Source of the DNA: a bacterium UBA1790
GTDB lineage: Bacteria > Bacteroidota > Bacteroidia > Bacteroidales > Muribaculaceae
Length of the DNA stretch: 12,816 nucleotides
Assembly: GCA_002314465.1 (NCBI GenBank)
Contig: DCGA01000142.1
Coordinates: 1-12,816, forward strand
Reading direction: 5' to 3'
How positions within the stretch are numbered: position 1 is the stretch's first letter; each line of letters starts with the position of its first letter. The notes beneath the pieces were generated by a model, which saw nothing but the letters and a program-made list of their open reading frames with translations, was not told the origin of the DNA and ran no database searches. Below, in pieces: positions 7,160 through 12,816 of this stretch. A program made the translations under genes and the position numbers.

Positions 7160-7528
7160 ATGAAATTAAGAAAACTACTTGCGATGCTGGTTATTGCCAT
7201 GGGTGTAATCCACGTTGTCGCTACATTTACACCGCTTATCAATTCTGGGCTTGAAACTATTTCTACAGGCAAGGCTCAGGCAATCACTTACTTTAGCCTA
7301 ATGTGTGGCACGCTTCTCATTGCATGCGGATCACTGCTTTTAATGCTCATGGATAAAACCGCTGAGCATAGTTTCCTAAGGTTACCCATGGCTTTTATCT
7401 GCGGTGTGGTTCTCCTTGCCGGTATCCTTGCACCCTGTTTCATGCCTCACAATCCATTTGCATGGCTGCTATGTTGCATCACTGCCTTGAACGCTTTGTT
7501 ATATGTGTTGAAAAAGCGTGCAGTATGA
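7160..7528 (+). CDS. Four-helix integral membrane protein, unknown
   Basis: A 122-residue protein with four clear hydrophobic segments (about 6-24, 43-64, 75-92 and 100-116), a short basic N-terminus (MKLRK) and a basic C-terminus (LKKRAV). By the positive-inside rule both ends should face the cytoplasm. Polar details include HVVATFTP in the first helix and APCFMPHNPF before the last, with several Cys in the helices. I recognise no named family; it resembles small uncharacterised inner-membrane proteins. It lies 108 bases after the 72-residue gene and has its own -7 box within an inverted repeat, so it may be regulated separately. No ribosome-binding site of Shine-Dalgarno type is present, as is normal here. 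Confidence 0.72.
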   Translation: MKLRKLLAMLVIAMGVIHVVATFTPLINSGLETISTGKAQAITYFSLMCGTLLIACGSLLLMLMDKTAEHSFLRLPMAFICGVVLLAGILAPCFMPHNPFAWLLCCITALNALLYVLKKRAV

Positions 7529-7586
7529 TGGGCAGGTCTGTAATTTCGTAAATAGTGCTAAATTGCACCCGTGTAGGGTGGGACGA

Positions 7587-7618
7587 TTTGGTGGTATGCG
7601 ATATTTCTTGTATCTTTG
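7587..7618 (+). promoter_or_regulatory. Promoter of the FabK/NMO-like gene
   Basis: TTTG (7587-7590), a 20-base spacer and TATCTTTG (7611-7618) match the Bacteroidetes -33/-7 pattern very well. Transcription should start near 7625, about 29 bases before the ATG at 7654. This also shows that the open frame upstream of 7654 is not part of the protein. Confidence 0.7.
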
Positions 7619-7653
7619 TTGACCGAAAAAAGATAAACAAAACAAGAAATATA

Positions 7654-8601
7654 ATGAAAAGTAGAATTACCGAACTCTTTGGTATTGAATACCCCATTAT
7701 TGCTGGCGGTATGGTGTGGTGTAGCGGTTGGCGTCTTGCTGCCGCTGTGAGCAACGCCGGTGGCCTGGGCCTTATTGGTGCCGGCTCTATGACTCCCGAG
7801 GTGTTGCAGGAGCACATCCGCAAGTGCAAGGCTGCTACCGACAAGCCCTATGGCGTGAATGTTCCCCTTATGTATCCTCAGATTGAGCGTCTCATGGACA
7901 TCATCGTAGAGGAGAAAGTCCCCGTTGTGTTTACCAGTGCCGGTAGTCCCAAGAAGTGGACTCCGTTCCTTCACGAGTATGGCGTGAAGGTGGCCCACGT
8001 TGTAGCGTCATCGGCATTTGCTGTTAAATGCGAGCAGGCTGGGGTAGATGCCGTTGTAGCCGAGGGCTTTGAGGCCGGTGGTCACAACGGCCGTGAGGAG
8101 ACTACAACCATGTGTCTCATTCCTGCAGCCCGCAAGGCAACTTCACTTCCTCTTATCGCTGCCGGAGGCATTGCAACCGGCGAGGCTATTCTGGCAGCCA
8201 AGGTGCTTGGCGCCGAGGGCGTCCAGATAGGTACACGCTTTGCTCTCACCGAGGAGAGCAGTGCAAGCGAAGCCTTCAAGACCCGCTGCCTTGACCTCAA
8301 TGAGGGCGATACCAAACTCTTGCTTCGCAAACTCTCACCCACACGTCTCGTGAAGGGTGGTTTCTATACTGCTATCGAAACTGCCGAGAACGAAGGCGCT
8401 ACCCCTGAGCGTCTGCTCGAGATTATCGGCACCGGTGCTTCGCGCCGTGGTATCTTTGAAGGCGATGTAGAGACCGGCGAACTCGAGATAGGGCAGACCT
8501 CGGCTTTGCTCAAGGGCAAGGGTGTGCAGACTGTTCAGCAGGTCTTCGACGAGATGACAGCCGAGTATACTGCTGCGGTAAACAAAATCAAAAACATTTA
8601 A
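7654..8601 (+). CDS. FabK / nitronate monooxygenase-like FMN protein
   Basis: A 315-residue TIM-barrel flavoprotein of the normal length for FabK and 2-nitropropane-dioxygenase-like enzymes. Motifs are FGIEYPIIAGGM (about 9-20), AVSNAGGLGLIGAG (31-44), KPYGVNV (64-70), AEGFEAGGHNGREETTTM (136-153, with the conserved His144), AAGGIATG (169-176) and GAEGVQIGTRF (186-196). The Gly-rich loops are the FMN phosphate-binding region. The frame stays open back to 7555, but the ATG at 7654 is preferred. It begins the conserved region, sits about 29 bases after the predicted transcription start, and the extra 33 residues look non-conserved. The likely role is either NADH-dependent enoyl-ACP reduction in fatty-acid synthesis (FabK) or nitronate oxidation. 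The sequence resembles FabK more closely to my eye, but no neighbouring fatty-acid genes support it. Confidence 0.88.
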   Translation: MKSRITELFGIEYPIIAGGMVWCSGWRLAAAVSNAGGLGLIGAGSMTPEVLQEHIRKCKAATDKPYGVNVPLMYPQIERLMDIIVEEKVPVVFTSAGSPKKWTPFLHEYGVKVAHVVASSAFAVKCEQAGVDAVVAEGFEAGGHNGREETTTMCLIPAARKATSLPLIAAGGIATGEAILAAKVLGAEGVQIGTRFALTEESSASEAFKTRCLDLNEGDTKLLLRKLSPTRLVKGGFYTAIETAENEGATPERLLEIIGTGASRRGIFEGDVETGELEIGQTSALLKGKGVQTVQQVFDEMTAEYTAAVNKIKNI

Positions 8602-8625
8602 TCGCGCAATTTCGGTAAAAATCCG

Positions 8626-8633
8626 TATATTTG
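8626..8633 (+). promoter_or_regulatory. -7 box (TATATTTG) for the DUF4494-yggS unit
   Basis: It matches TAnnTTTG exactly and lies 45 bases before the ATG at 8679. No clean -33 TTTG is present at the usual distance. It suggests the DUF4494-yggS pair is transcribed separately from the flavoprotein gene, although read-through is possible because I see no terminator in 8602-8625. Confidence 0.5.
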
Positions 8634-8678
8634 CACGAAAAATAACAAGTTGAATTTAGACAAAAAAGGAAATAAGCT

Positions 8679-9137
8679 ATGTCACAATGGTTTGAATGTA
8701 AAGTGAAATATGACAGACTCACCGAAGCAGGTGTTGTCAAGACAGTAACCGAACCCTATCTGGTAGACGCTCTCTCATTTACCGAGGCCGAGGCACGCAT
8801 CACCGAGGAGATGCAGCCTTATATCTCTGGCGAGTTTGCAGTAACCGCAGTGCGTCGTGTCAACCTCAGCGACATCTTCTATAATGCCGAGGGTGACAAG
8901 TGGTACAGGGTTAAAACCAACTACATCACTATCGACGAGAAGACAGCAGTCGAGAAGAAGACCGCTTCGTTCCAGATGGTTCAGGCTACCGAGTTTGCCC
9001 AGGCTCTCAAGGTTTTCATGGAAGGCATGAAGGACACTATGGCCGACTTTGAAATCGCTTCTATCACCGAGACTCCTCTCATGGACGTGTTCTCGGCCAA
9101 CTTGCAGCGCACTGCTGCCGACAAGGCTGCTAAGTAA
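8679..9137 (+). CDS. DUF4494-like conserved Bacteroidetes protein
   Basis: A 152-residue soluble protein that I match to the DUF4494 family from its opening (MSQWFECKVKYDRLTEAGVVKTVTE), the LVDALSFTEAEARITEEM segment and the KWYRVKTNYITIDEKTAVEKK block. The family is restricted largely to Bacteroidetes and has no established function. There is no signal peptide or membrane helix, so it should be cytoplasmic. Unusually for this window, it has a good Shine-Dalgarno sequence: AAGGA at 8666-8670, eight bases before the ATG. yggS follows after 11 bases in the same direction. This suggests co-expression and perhaps a shared role, but the functional link is not established. Confidence 0.85.
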   Translation: MSQWFECKVKYDRLTEAGVVKTVTEPYLVDALSFTEAEARITEEMQPYISGEFAVTAVRRVNLSDIFYNAEGDKWYRVKTNYITIDEKTAVEKKTASFQMVQATEFAQALKVFMEGMKDTMADFEIASITETPLMDVFSANLQRTAADKAAK

Positions 9138-9148
9138 AACCGGGCATC

Positions 9149-9817
9149 GTGAGTATTGCCGATAGCATAAAAGACATTAACGGACAGTTGCCGCAGGGCG
9201 TTCGCCTTGTGGCTGTGTCAAAGTTTCATCCCGTCGAGGCCGTAAAGGAGGCTTACGACGCTGGCCAGCGTGTGTTCGGCGAAAGCCGCGCTCAGGAACT
9301 TTCGGTTAAGGCTCCGCTTATGCCGGGCGATGTAGAGTGGCATTTCATCGGCCATCTGCAGACCAACAAGGCCCGCCAAGTGGTGCAAGTGGCCCATGTG
9401 ATTGAAAGTGTCGACTCACTCAAGTTGCTTCGTCTCATTGACAGCGAGGCCGCCAGGGCAGGCCGTACCATTGACGTGTTGCTCCAGTTACATGTTGCCC
9501 GAGAAGAGGCCAAATCGGGGTTCGCTCCCGACGAACTGCTCTCGCTTGCCGATGCTGGCTACCTGGAAGGCTTGACTAATACCCGCATACGCGGTATTAT
9601 GGCTATGGCGACTTTTACCGACGATGAGGCACAGATTGCACGAGAGTTTGCAACGGTAAAGCAAACCTTTGATACTCTCAAGGCTGGTGCAATGTCGGGC
9701 AACACTTCATTTGATGAAATCAGCATGGGTATGAGCGACGATTGGCACATTGCTGTGCAACACGGTAGCACGCTTGTGCGCATTGGTACCGCCATATTTG
9801 GCGCCCGCCAGTATTAA
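9149..9817 (+). CDS. yggS: YggS/PLPBP family pyridoxal-phosphate homeostasis protein
   Basis: A 222-residue protein of the usual YggS length, with an alanine-racemase-like TIM barrel. The PLP-binding lysine is Lys25 in LVAVSKFHP. Other signatures are FGESRAQEL (about 43-51), WHFIGHLQTNKAR (64-76), IRGIMAMA (147-154) and MGMSDDWHIAVQHGSTLVRIGTAIFG (about 193-218), which includes the phosphate-binding GSTxVRIG loop. Family members bind PLP without known catalysis and maintain vitamin B6 and amino-acid balance. The start is a GTG at 9149: an in-frame TAA at 9131-9133 and the absence of an ATG between leave no other usual choice. It lies 11 bases after the DUF4494 gene and is followed by a terminator, so it ends the transcription unit. 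Confidence 0.94.
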   Translation: MSIADSIKDINGQLPQGVRLVAVSKFHPVEAVKEAYDAGQRVFGESRAQELSVKAPLMPGDVEWHFIGHLQTNKARQVVQVAHVIESVDSLKLLRLIDSEAARAGRTIDVLLQLHVAREEAKSGFAPDELLSLADAGYLEGLTNTRIRGIMAMATFTDDEAQIAREFATVKQTFDTLKAGAMSGNTSFDEISMGMSDDWHIAVQHGSTLVRIGTAIFGARQY

Positions 9818-9840
9818 CAAATGTTGAAAAATTATAAAAA

Positions 9841-9876
9841 TGAGGTGCAACTGCAGTGTGCACCTTATTTTTTTTT
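9841..9876 (+). terminator. Intrinsic terminator after yggS
   Basis: AGGTGCA (9843-9849) pairs with TGCACCT (9859-9865) around a 9-base loop. The stem is extended outward by a G-T and a T-A pair, and nine T follow (9868-9876). Five A (9836-9840) on the other side could extend the stem. It lies 24 bases after the yggS stop. Confidence 0.85.
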
Positions 9877-9887
9877 ACATTTAATTA

Positions 9888-9916
9888 TTTGATAATTAAA
9901 AAAATTATTAACTTTG
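9888..9916 (+). promoter_or_regulatory. Promoter of the MFS transporter gene
   Basis: TTTG (9888-9891), a 17-base AT-rich spacer and TAACTTTG (9909-9916). The -7 box is an exact match; the spacer is slightly short. Transcription should start near 9923, giving an AT-rich leader of about 49 bases before the ATG at 9972. Confidence 0.6.
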
Positions 9917-9971
9917 TAGTTGGAACTTTAAACAAGAAAACTAATTATTAACAAAAATAACACTAAGTAAA

Positions 9972-11237
9972 ATGTCACAACAAAAGAAACAATGGGCAGC
10001 TATCATTATGATGATCGCCCTGTTTGCAATGATTGCATTCGTAACCAACCTGTGCTCACCCATGGCTACAATCGTGAAGAACCAGTTCGGTGCTTCGGAG
10101 ACTGCCGGCCAGATTGGTAACTACGCTAACTTCATCGCTTACCTGCTTATGGGTATCCCCAGCGGTATGCTTATCGCAAAGTTTGGTTACAAGAAGACTG
10201 CTCTTGCTGCACTTGTAGTAGGTATCGTAGGTCTGGGTCTTGAGTTCCTCAGCGGCCAGGTAGGTGGTGATGGCGCTTATTGGGTATATCTGCTGGGCGC
10301 ATTCATCAGCGGTATGTGCATGTGTATGCTCAACACAGTTGTTAATCCTCTGCTCAACGTCCTGGGTGGTGGCGGCAAGACCGGTAACCAGCTCATCCAG
10401 GTGGGTGGTGCTTTCAACTCGGCTGCTGCTGTTGCTGTTTACATCCTTATGGGTGCACTCATCGGCGAGGTTACTAAGGAAACTGCAATCAGCGATGCTA
10501 CTCCCGCTCTTGCAATCGCAGGCGGTATCTTCGTTCTGGCATTCGTTATCCTTCTGTTCACCAAGATTGAAGAACCCGAGCAGGCTCCCGTACAGACTAG
10601 CCTCATCACTGGTGCTCTCAAGTATCGTCACTTCACCCTCGGTGCTCTCGCAATCTTCCTGTATATGAGCGTTGAGGTTGGTACTCCCACCTACATGATG
10701 TCTTACCTTCAGACTCCCGAGGTTGGCGTTAGCGCAAGCGTTGCCGGTCTTATCGCATCTGTTTACTGGTTCATGATGTTCATCGGCCGTAGCGTTGGCG
10801 GTAGCATCGGTGGCAAGGTTAGCAGCCGCACTATGGTAAGCGTTGTTGCCGCTGTGGCAATCGCTCTTCTCCTGTTTGGTATGCTCGCTCCCGCAAGCAT
10901 TAAGGTTAGCGTTCCCGGTATCGACTGGGCTAACCTCAATGTGATTTGGACAGAGGTTCCTGTTGGTGTATTCGCATTCATCCTTGTAGGTCTTTGCACA
11001 TCAGTTATGTGGGGCGGTATCTTCAACATGGCTGTTGAGGGTCTCGGCAAGTACACAGCTGCTGCCAGCGGTATCTTCATGACAATGGTATTCGGCTGCG
11101 CTGTAATGGTAGGTCTCCAGGCATTTGTTGCCGACAATTGCGGCATCCTTATTAGCTACATCATTCCCACCGCTTGTGCTGCTTACATCCTGTTCTATGC
11201 TCTCATTGGCAGCAAGCCCGCCAAGACAGAGGAATAA
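9972..11237 (+). CDS. MFS transporter, FucP-related sugar permease-like
   Basis: A 421-residue protein with about 12 hydrophobic segments in two halves, separated by a charged central loop (about 196-210, TKIEEPEQAP). MFS features include the loop 2-3 motif GMLIAKFGYKK (65-75) and, in the second half, GRSVGGSIGGKVSSR. The NTVVNPLLNVLGGGG segment (121-135), followed by GNQLIQVGGAFNS, corresponds to the NPxxxxLG region of the FucP/GluP branch. Proton-coupled sugar uptake is therefore likely, but the substrate is not given by sequence or neighbours. It stands alone between two terminators with its own promoter. Strongly restricted codon choice (mostly GGT/GGC for Gly, CTC/CTG/CTT for Leu) suggests high expression. 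There is no Shine-Dalgarno sequence. Confidence 0.87.
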   Translation: MSQQKKQWAAIIMMIALFAMIAFVTNLCSPMATIVKNQFGASETAGQIGNYANFIAYLLMGIPSGMLIAKFGYKKTALAALVVGIVGLGLEFLSGQVGGDGAYWVYLLGAFISGMCMCMLNTVVNPLLNVLGGGGKTGNQLIQVGGAFNSAAAVAVYILMGALIGEVTKETAISDATPALAIAGGIFVLAFVILLFTKIEEPEQAPVQTSLITGALKYRHFTLGALAIFLYMSVEVGTPTYMMSYLQTPEVGVSASVAGLIASVYWFMMFIGRSVGGSIGGKVSSRTMVSVVAAVAIALLLFGMLAPASIKVSVPGIDWANLNVIWTEVPVGVFAFILVGLCTSVMWGGIFNMAVEGLGKYTAAASGIFMTMVFGCAVMVGLQAFVADNCGILISYIIPTACAAYILFYALIGSKPAKTEE

Positions 11238-11269
11238 TATCCTGGTTACACATATATAATATATATAGC

Positions 11270-11307
11270 AAATGCCACCCTTCGCGGGGTGGCATTTTGC
11301 TTTATTG
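11270..11307 (+). terminator. Intrinsic terminator after the MFS gene
   Basis: A perfect 11-bp stem (11270-11280 with 11287-11297) closes a 6-base loop, TTCGCG. It is followed by a T-rich tail (TGCTTTATT). It lies 32 bases after the MFS stop. The A-rich base on the left arm could allow some bidirectional activity. Confidence 0.82.
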
Positions 11308-11359
11308 TCGCAATTTGTGGTACAACCGTGTATGCAGTGGAACTTTTTTGCACTTACAT

Positions 11360-11390
11360 TTTGCCAATTAAGTATTTTGTAGTAATTTCG
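11360..11390 (+). promoter_or_regulatory. Promoter of the transketolase gene
   Basis: TTTG (11360-11363), a 19-base spacer and TAATTTCG (11383-11390, one mismatch from TAnnTTTG). Transcription should start near 11397, about 27 bases before the ATG at 11424. The leader is A-rich and has no Shine-Dalgarno sequence. Confidence 0.55.
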
Positions 11391-11423
11391 TAGACAAATT
11401 CATATCACATAAAAAAACAGATT

Positions 11424-12816
11424 ATGATAGATGAAAAACTCATGACCATGGCGGCAAACAACATCCGTATTCTTGCTGCAAGTATGGTAGAGAAGGCCAA
11501 CTCGGGCCACCCTGGCGGCGCAATGGGCGGTGCCGATTTCGTAAACACTCTTTACTCAAAGTATCTGGTTTGTGACCCCGACGATCCCGCATGGTTCGCT
11601 CGCGACCGTTTCTTCCTTGATCCCGGTCACATGTCACCTATGCTTTATAGCGTACTTTTCCTTACCGGCAAGTACTCTGTTGAGGATATCCAGTCGTTCC
11701 GCACATGGGGCAGCGTGACTCCCGGTCACCCCGAGCTCGATGTGAAGCACGGCGTAGAAAATACTTCGGGCCCTCTTGGCCAGGGTCATGTTATGGCTGT
11801 GGGTTGTGCTATTGCCGAGCGTTTCCTCGTGGCTCGCTACGGTGAGACTATCGCACACAAGACCTATGCATTTATCAGTGACGGTGGTGTTCAGGAGGGT
11901 ATCTCGCAAGAGGCTGCCCGTATTGCCGGTTATCTTGGTCTGAATAATCTCATTATGTTCTACGACAGCAATGCTGTGCAGTTGTCGACCGACTGCGATG
12001 CGGTAAGTTGCGAAGACACTGCTGCAAAGTATCGCGCATGGAACTGGAATGTAATCGAAGTGGACGGCACAAGTGCCACACAGCTTGCGCAAGCTCTTGA
12101 GGCTGCACAGGCCGAGGCCGAACGTCCCACACTCATCCTTGGTCACACAGTAATGGGCCGTGGTTGCGTTACCGAAGAAGGTGCAAACTTTGAAGGCAAG
12201 TGCAGCACGCACGGACAGCCCATCAGCAAGTCGGGTGCAAACTATGAGAAGACCGTTGCCAACCTTGGTGGTTATGTTGAGAATCCTTGGGCTGTGTTCC
12301 CCGAGGTTGCTGCTCTCTATGCCGAGCGCAATGCCGAGCTTCGTAATATCGTTGCGAAGCGTCGCGAGGAATTCAATGCTTGGGCCCAGGCTAATCCCGA
12401 ATTGGCTGCCGAACTGCAGGATTGCATCGATGGCAAGATTGCCGATGTAGACTACGCAGCAATTGAGCAGAAACCCAACAGCGCTACACGTGCTGCTTCT
12501 GCGGCCGTGCTCAAGGTTCTTGCCCAGAAGGTAAAGAACATGATTGTGTCGAGTGCCGACCTTGCCAACAGTGATAAGACCGATGCATTCCTCAAGGTGG
12601 CTGGTGCATTTGGCCGCCATGACTTCAACGGTGCATTCCTCCACGCGGGTGTTTCTGAACTCGCGATGACATCTATTATAAATGGTATGGCGCTTCACGG
12701 CGGTGTGGTTGCTGCTTGCGGTACATTCTTCGTGTTCAGTGACTATATGAAACCCGCTGTTCGCCTCTCGGCTCTCATGGAACTGCCCGTTAAGTTCATC
12801 TGGACTCACGATGCAT
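11424..12816 (+). CDS. tkt: Transketolase, 3' end missing
   Basis: The first 464 residues are present; the gene runs off the right edge. It transfers two-carbon ketol units between sugar phosphates in the non-oxidative pentose phosphate pathway, using thiamine diphosphate and a divalent metal. Visible motifs are SGHPGGAM (27-34), PGHMSPML (67-74), TPGHPELD (99-106), GPLGQGHVMAVG (116-127) and the metal/cofactor motif SDGGVQEGISQEA (152-164) ending in LIMFYDSN (176-183). In the second domain, VSELAMTSIINGMALHGG (410-427) carries Glu412, the likely cofactor-activating Glu. FSDYMKPAVRLSALM and WTHDA also match the family. The usual GDG is SDG here, which I recall as common in Bacteroidetes enzymes. 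Another ATG at residue 7 is a less likely start. Family identity is certain. Confidence 0.95.
   Translation, partial: MIDEKLMTMAANNIRILAASMVEKANSGHPGGAMGGADFVNTLYSKYLVCDPDDPAWFARDRFFLDPGHMSPMLYSVLFLTGKYSVEDIQSFRTWGSVTPGHPELDVKHGVENTSGPLGQGHVMAVGCAIAERFLVARYGETIAHKTYAFISDGGVQEGISQEAARIAGYLGLNNLIMFYDSNAVQLSTDCDAVSCEDTAAKYRAWNWNVIEVDGTSATQLAQALEAAQAEAERPTLILGHTVMGRGCVTEEGANFEGKCSTHGQPISKSGANYEKTVANLGGYVENPWAVFPEVAALYAERNAELRNIVAKRREEFNAWAQANPELAAELQDCIDGKIADVDYAAIEQKPNSATRAASAAVLKVLAQKVKNMIVSSADLANSDKTDAFLKVAGAFGRHDFNGAFLHAGVSELAMTSIINGMALHGGVVAACGTFFVFSDYMKPAVRLSALMELPVKFIWTHDA

Noticed and set aside
7541..7548. TAATTTCG, the same sequence as the transketolase -7 box
   Set aside because: There is no TTTG at the matching -33 distance, and a better promoter for the same downstream gene lies at 7587-7618.
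7566..7581. Short hairpin CACCC/GGGTG upstream of the flavoprotein promoter
   Set aside because: The stem is only five base pairs and no T-run follows, so it does not qualify as a terminator for the upstream gene.
7555..7653. N-terminal extension of the flavoprotein by 33 residues
   Set aside because: The region holds the promoter (TTTG-N20-TATCTTTG), the predicted transcription start is at about 7625, and family similarity begins at the ATG at 7654.
10056..10631. A 191-codon antisense frame inside the MFS gene
   Set aside because: It is the complement of a highly codon-biased membrane protein gene. The translation has no coherent motifs and there is no promoter or start context.
11251..11268. 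AT-rich palindrome-like stretch after the MFS gene
   Set aside because: It is simple alternating AT sequence next to a clear terminator, without the arm composition or context of a binding site.
11634..12809. A 391-codon open frame antisense to transketolase
   Set aside because: The plus-strand frame is an unmistakable transketolase. The antisense frame is open because of its codon bias, has no family-like motifs, and runs nearly to the window edge.

Overview
The window looks like a chromosomal segment of a gut-type Bacteroidales bacterium (Muribaculaceae/Prevotella-like; genus not resolvable by eye). Four things support this. Several genes start a short distance downstream of the Bacteroidetes sigma-factor -7 box TAnnTTTG, some with an upstream TTTG. 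Most start codons lack a Shine-Dalgarno sequence. Several families are typical of the phylum: a DUF4494-like protein, DHHW proteins, and a transketolase with SDG in place of the usual GDG. No RNA genes, insertion sequences, CRISPR arrays or phage genes were seen, and no gene-free stretch exceeds 300 bases.

Left part, minus strand (1-2605). A compact likely operon reads from about 2569 leftwards: an iron-containing (BdhA/YqhD-type) alcohol dehydrogenase, then a YigZ/IMPACT-family protein whose ATG directly abuts the dehydrogenase stop, then after 25 bases a CstA-like carbon-starvation/peptide transporter that runs off the left edge.

Centre-left, minus strand (2648-6732). A three-gene operon encodes an MBOAT O-acyltransferase (AlgI-like) followed by two tandem, clearly paralogous DHHW proteins (AlgX/AlgJ-like SGNH-hydrolase relatives). 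It ends at a strong intrinsic terminator. By analogy with AlgI plus AlgJ/AlgX, it probably moves acyl (acetyl) groups across the inner membrane and puts them on an envelope or exported polymer. The substrate is unknown and no glycosyltransferases are adjacent. This is the most interesting block.

Centre-right, plus strand (6833-7528). Two small unrecognised membrane proteins (72 aa with two predicted helices, 122 aa with four). The second has an 11-bp-stem inverted repeat lying across its likely -7 promoter box.

Right part, plus strand (7587-12816). A FabK/nitronate-monooxygenase-like flavoprotein; a DUF4494-like protein followed 11 bases later by the PLP-binding YggS homologue (GTG start) and a terminator; an MFS sugar-transporter-like protein (FucP-related) with its own promoter and terminator; and a transketolase truncated by the right edge. 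These are mostly housekeeping or metabolic genes, each unit having its own TAnnTTTG-type promoter.
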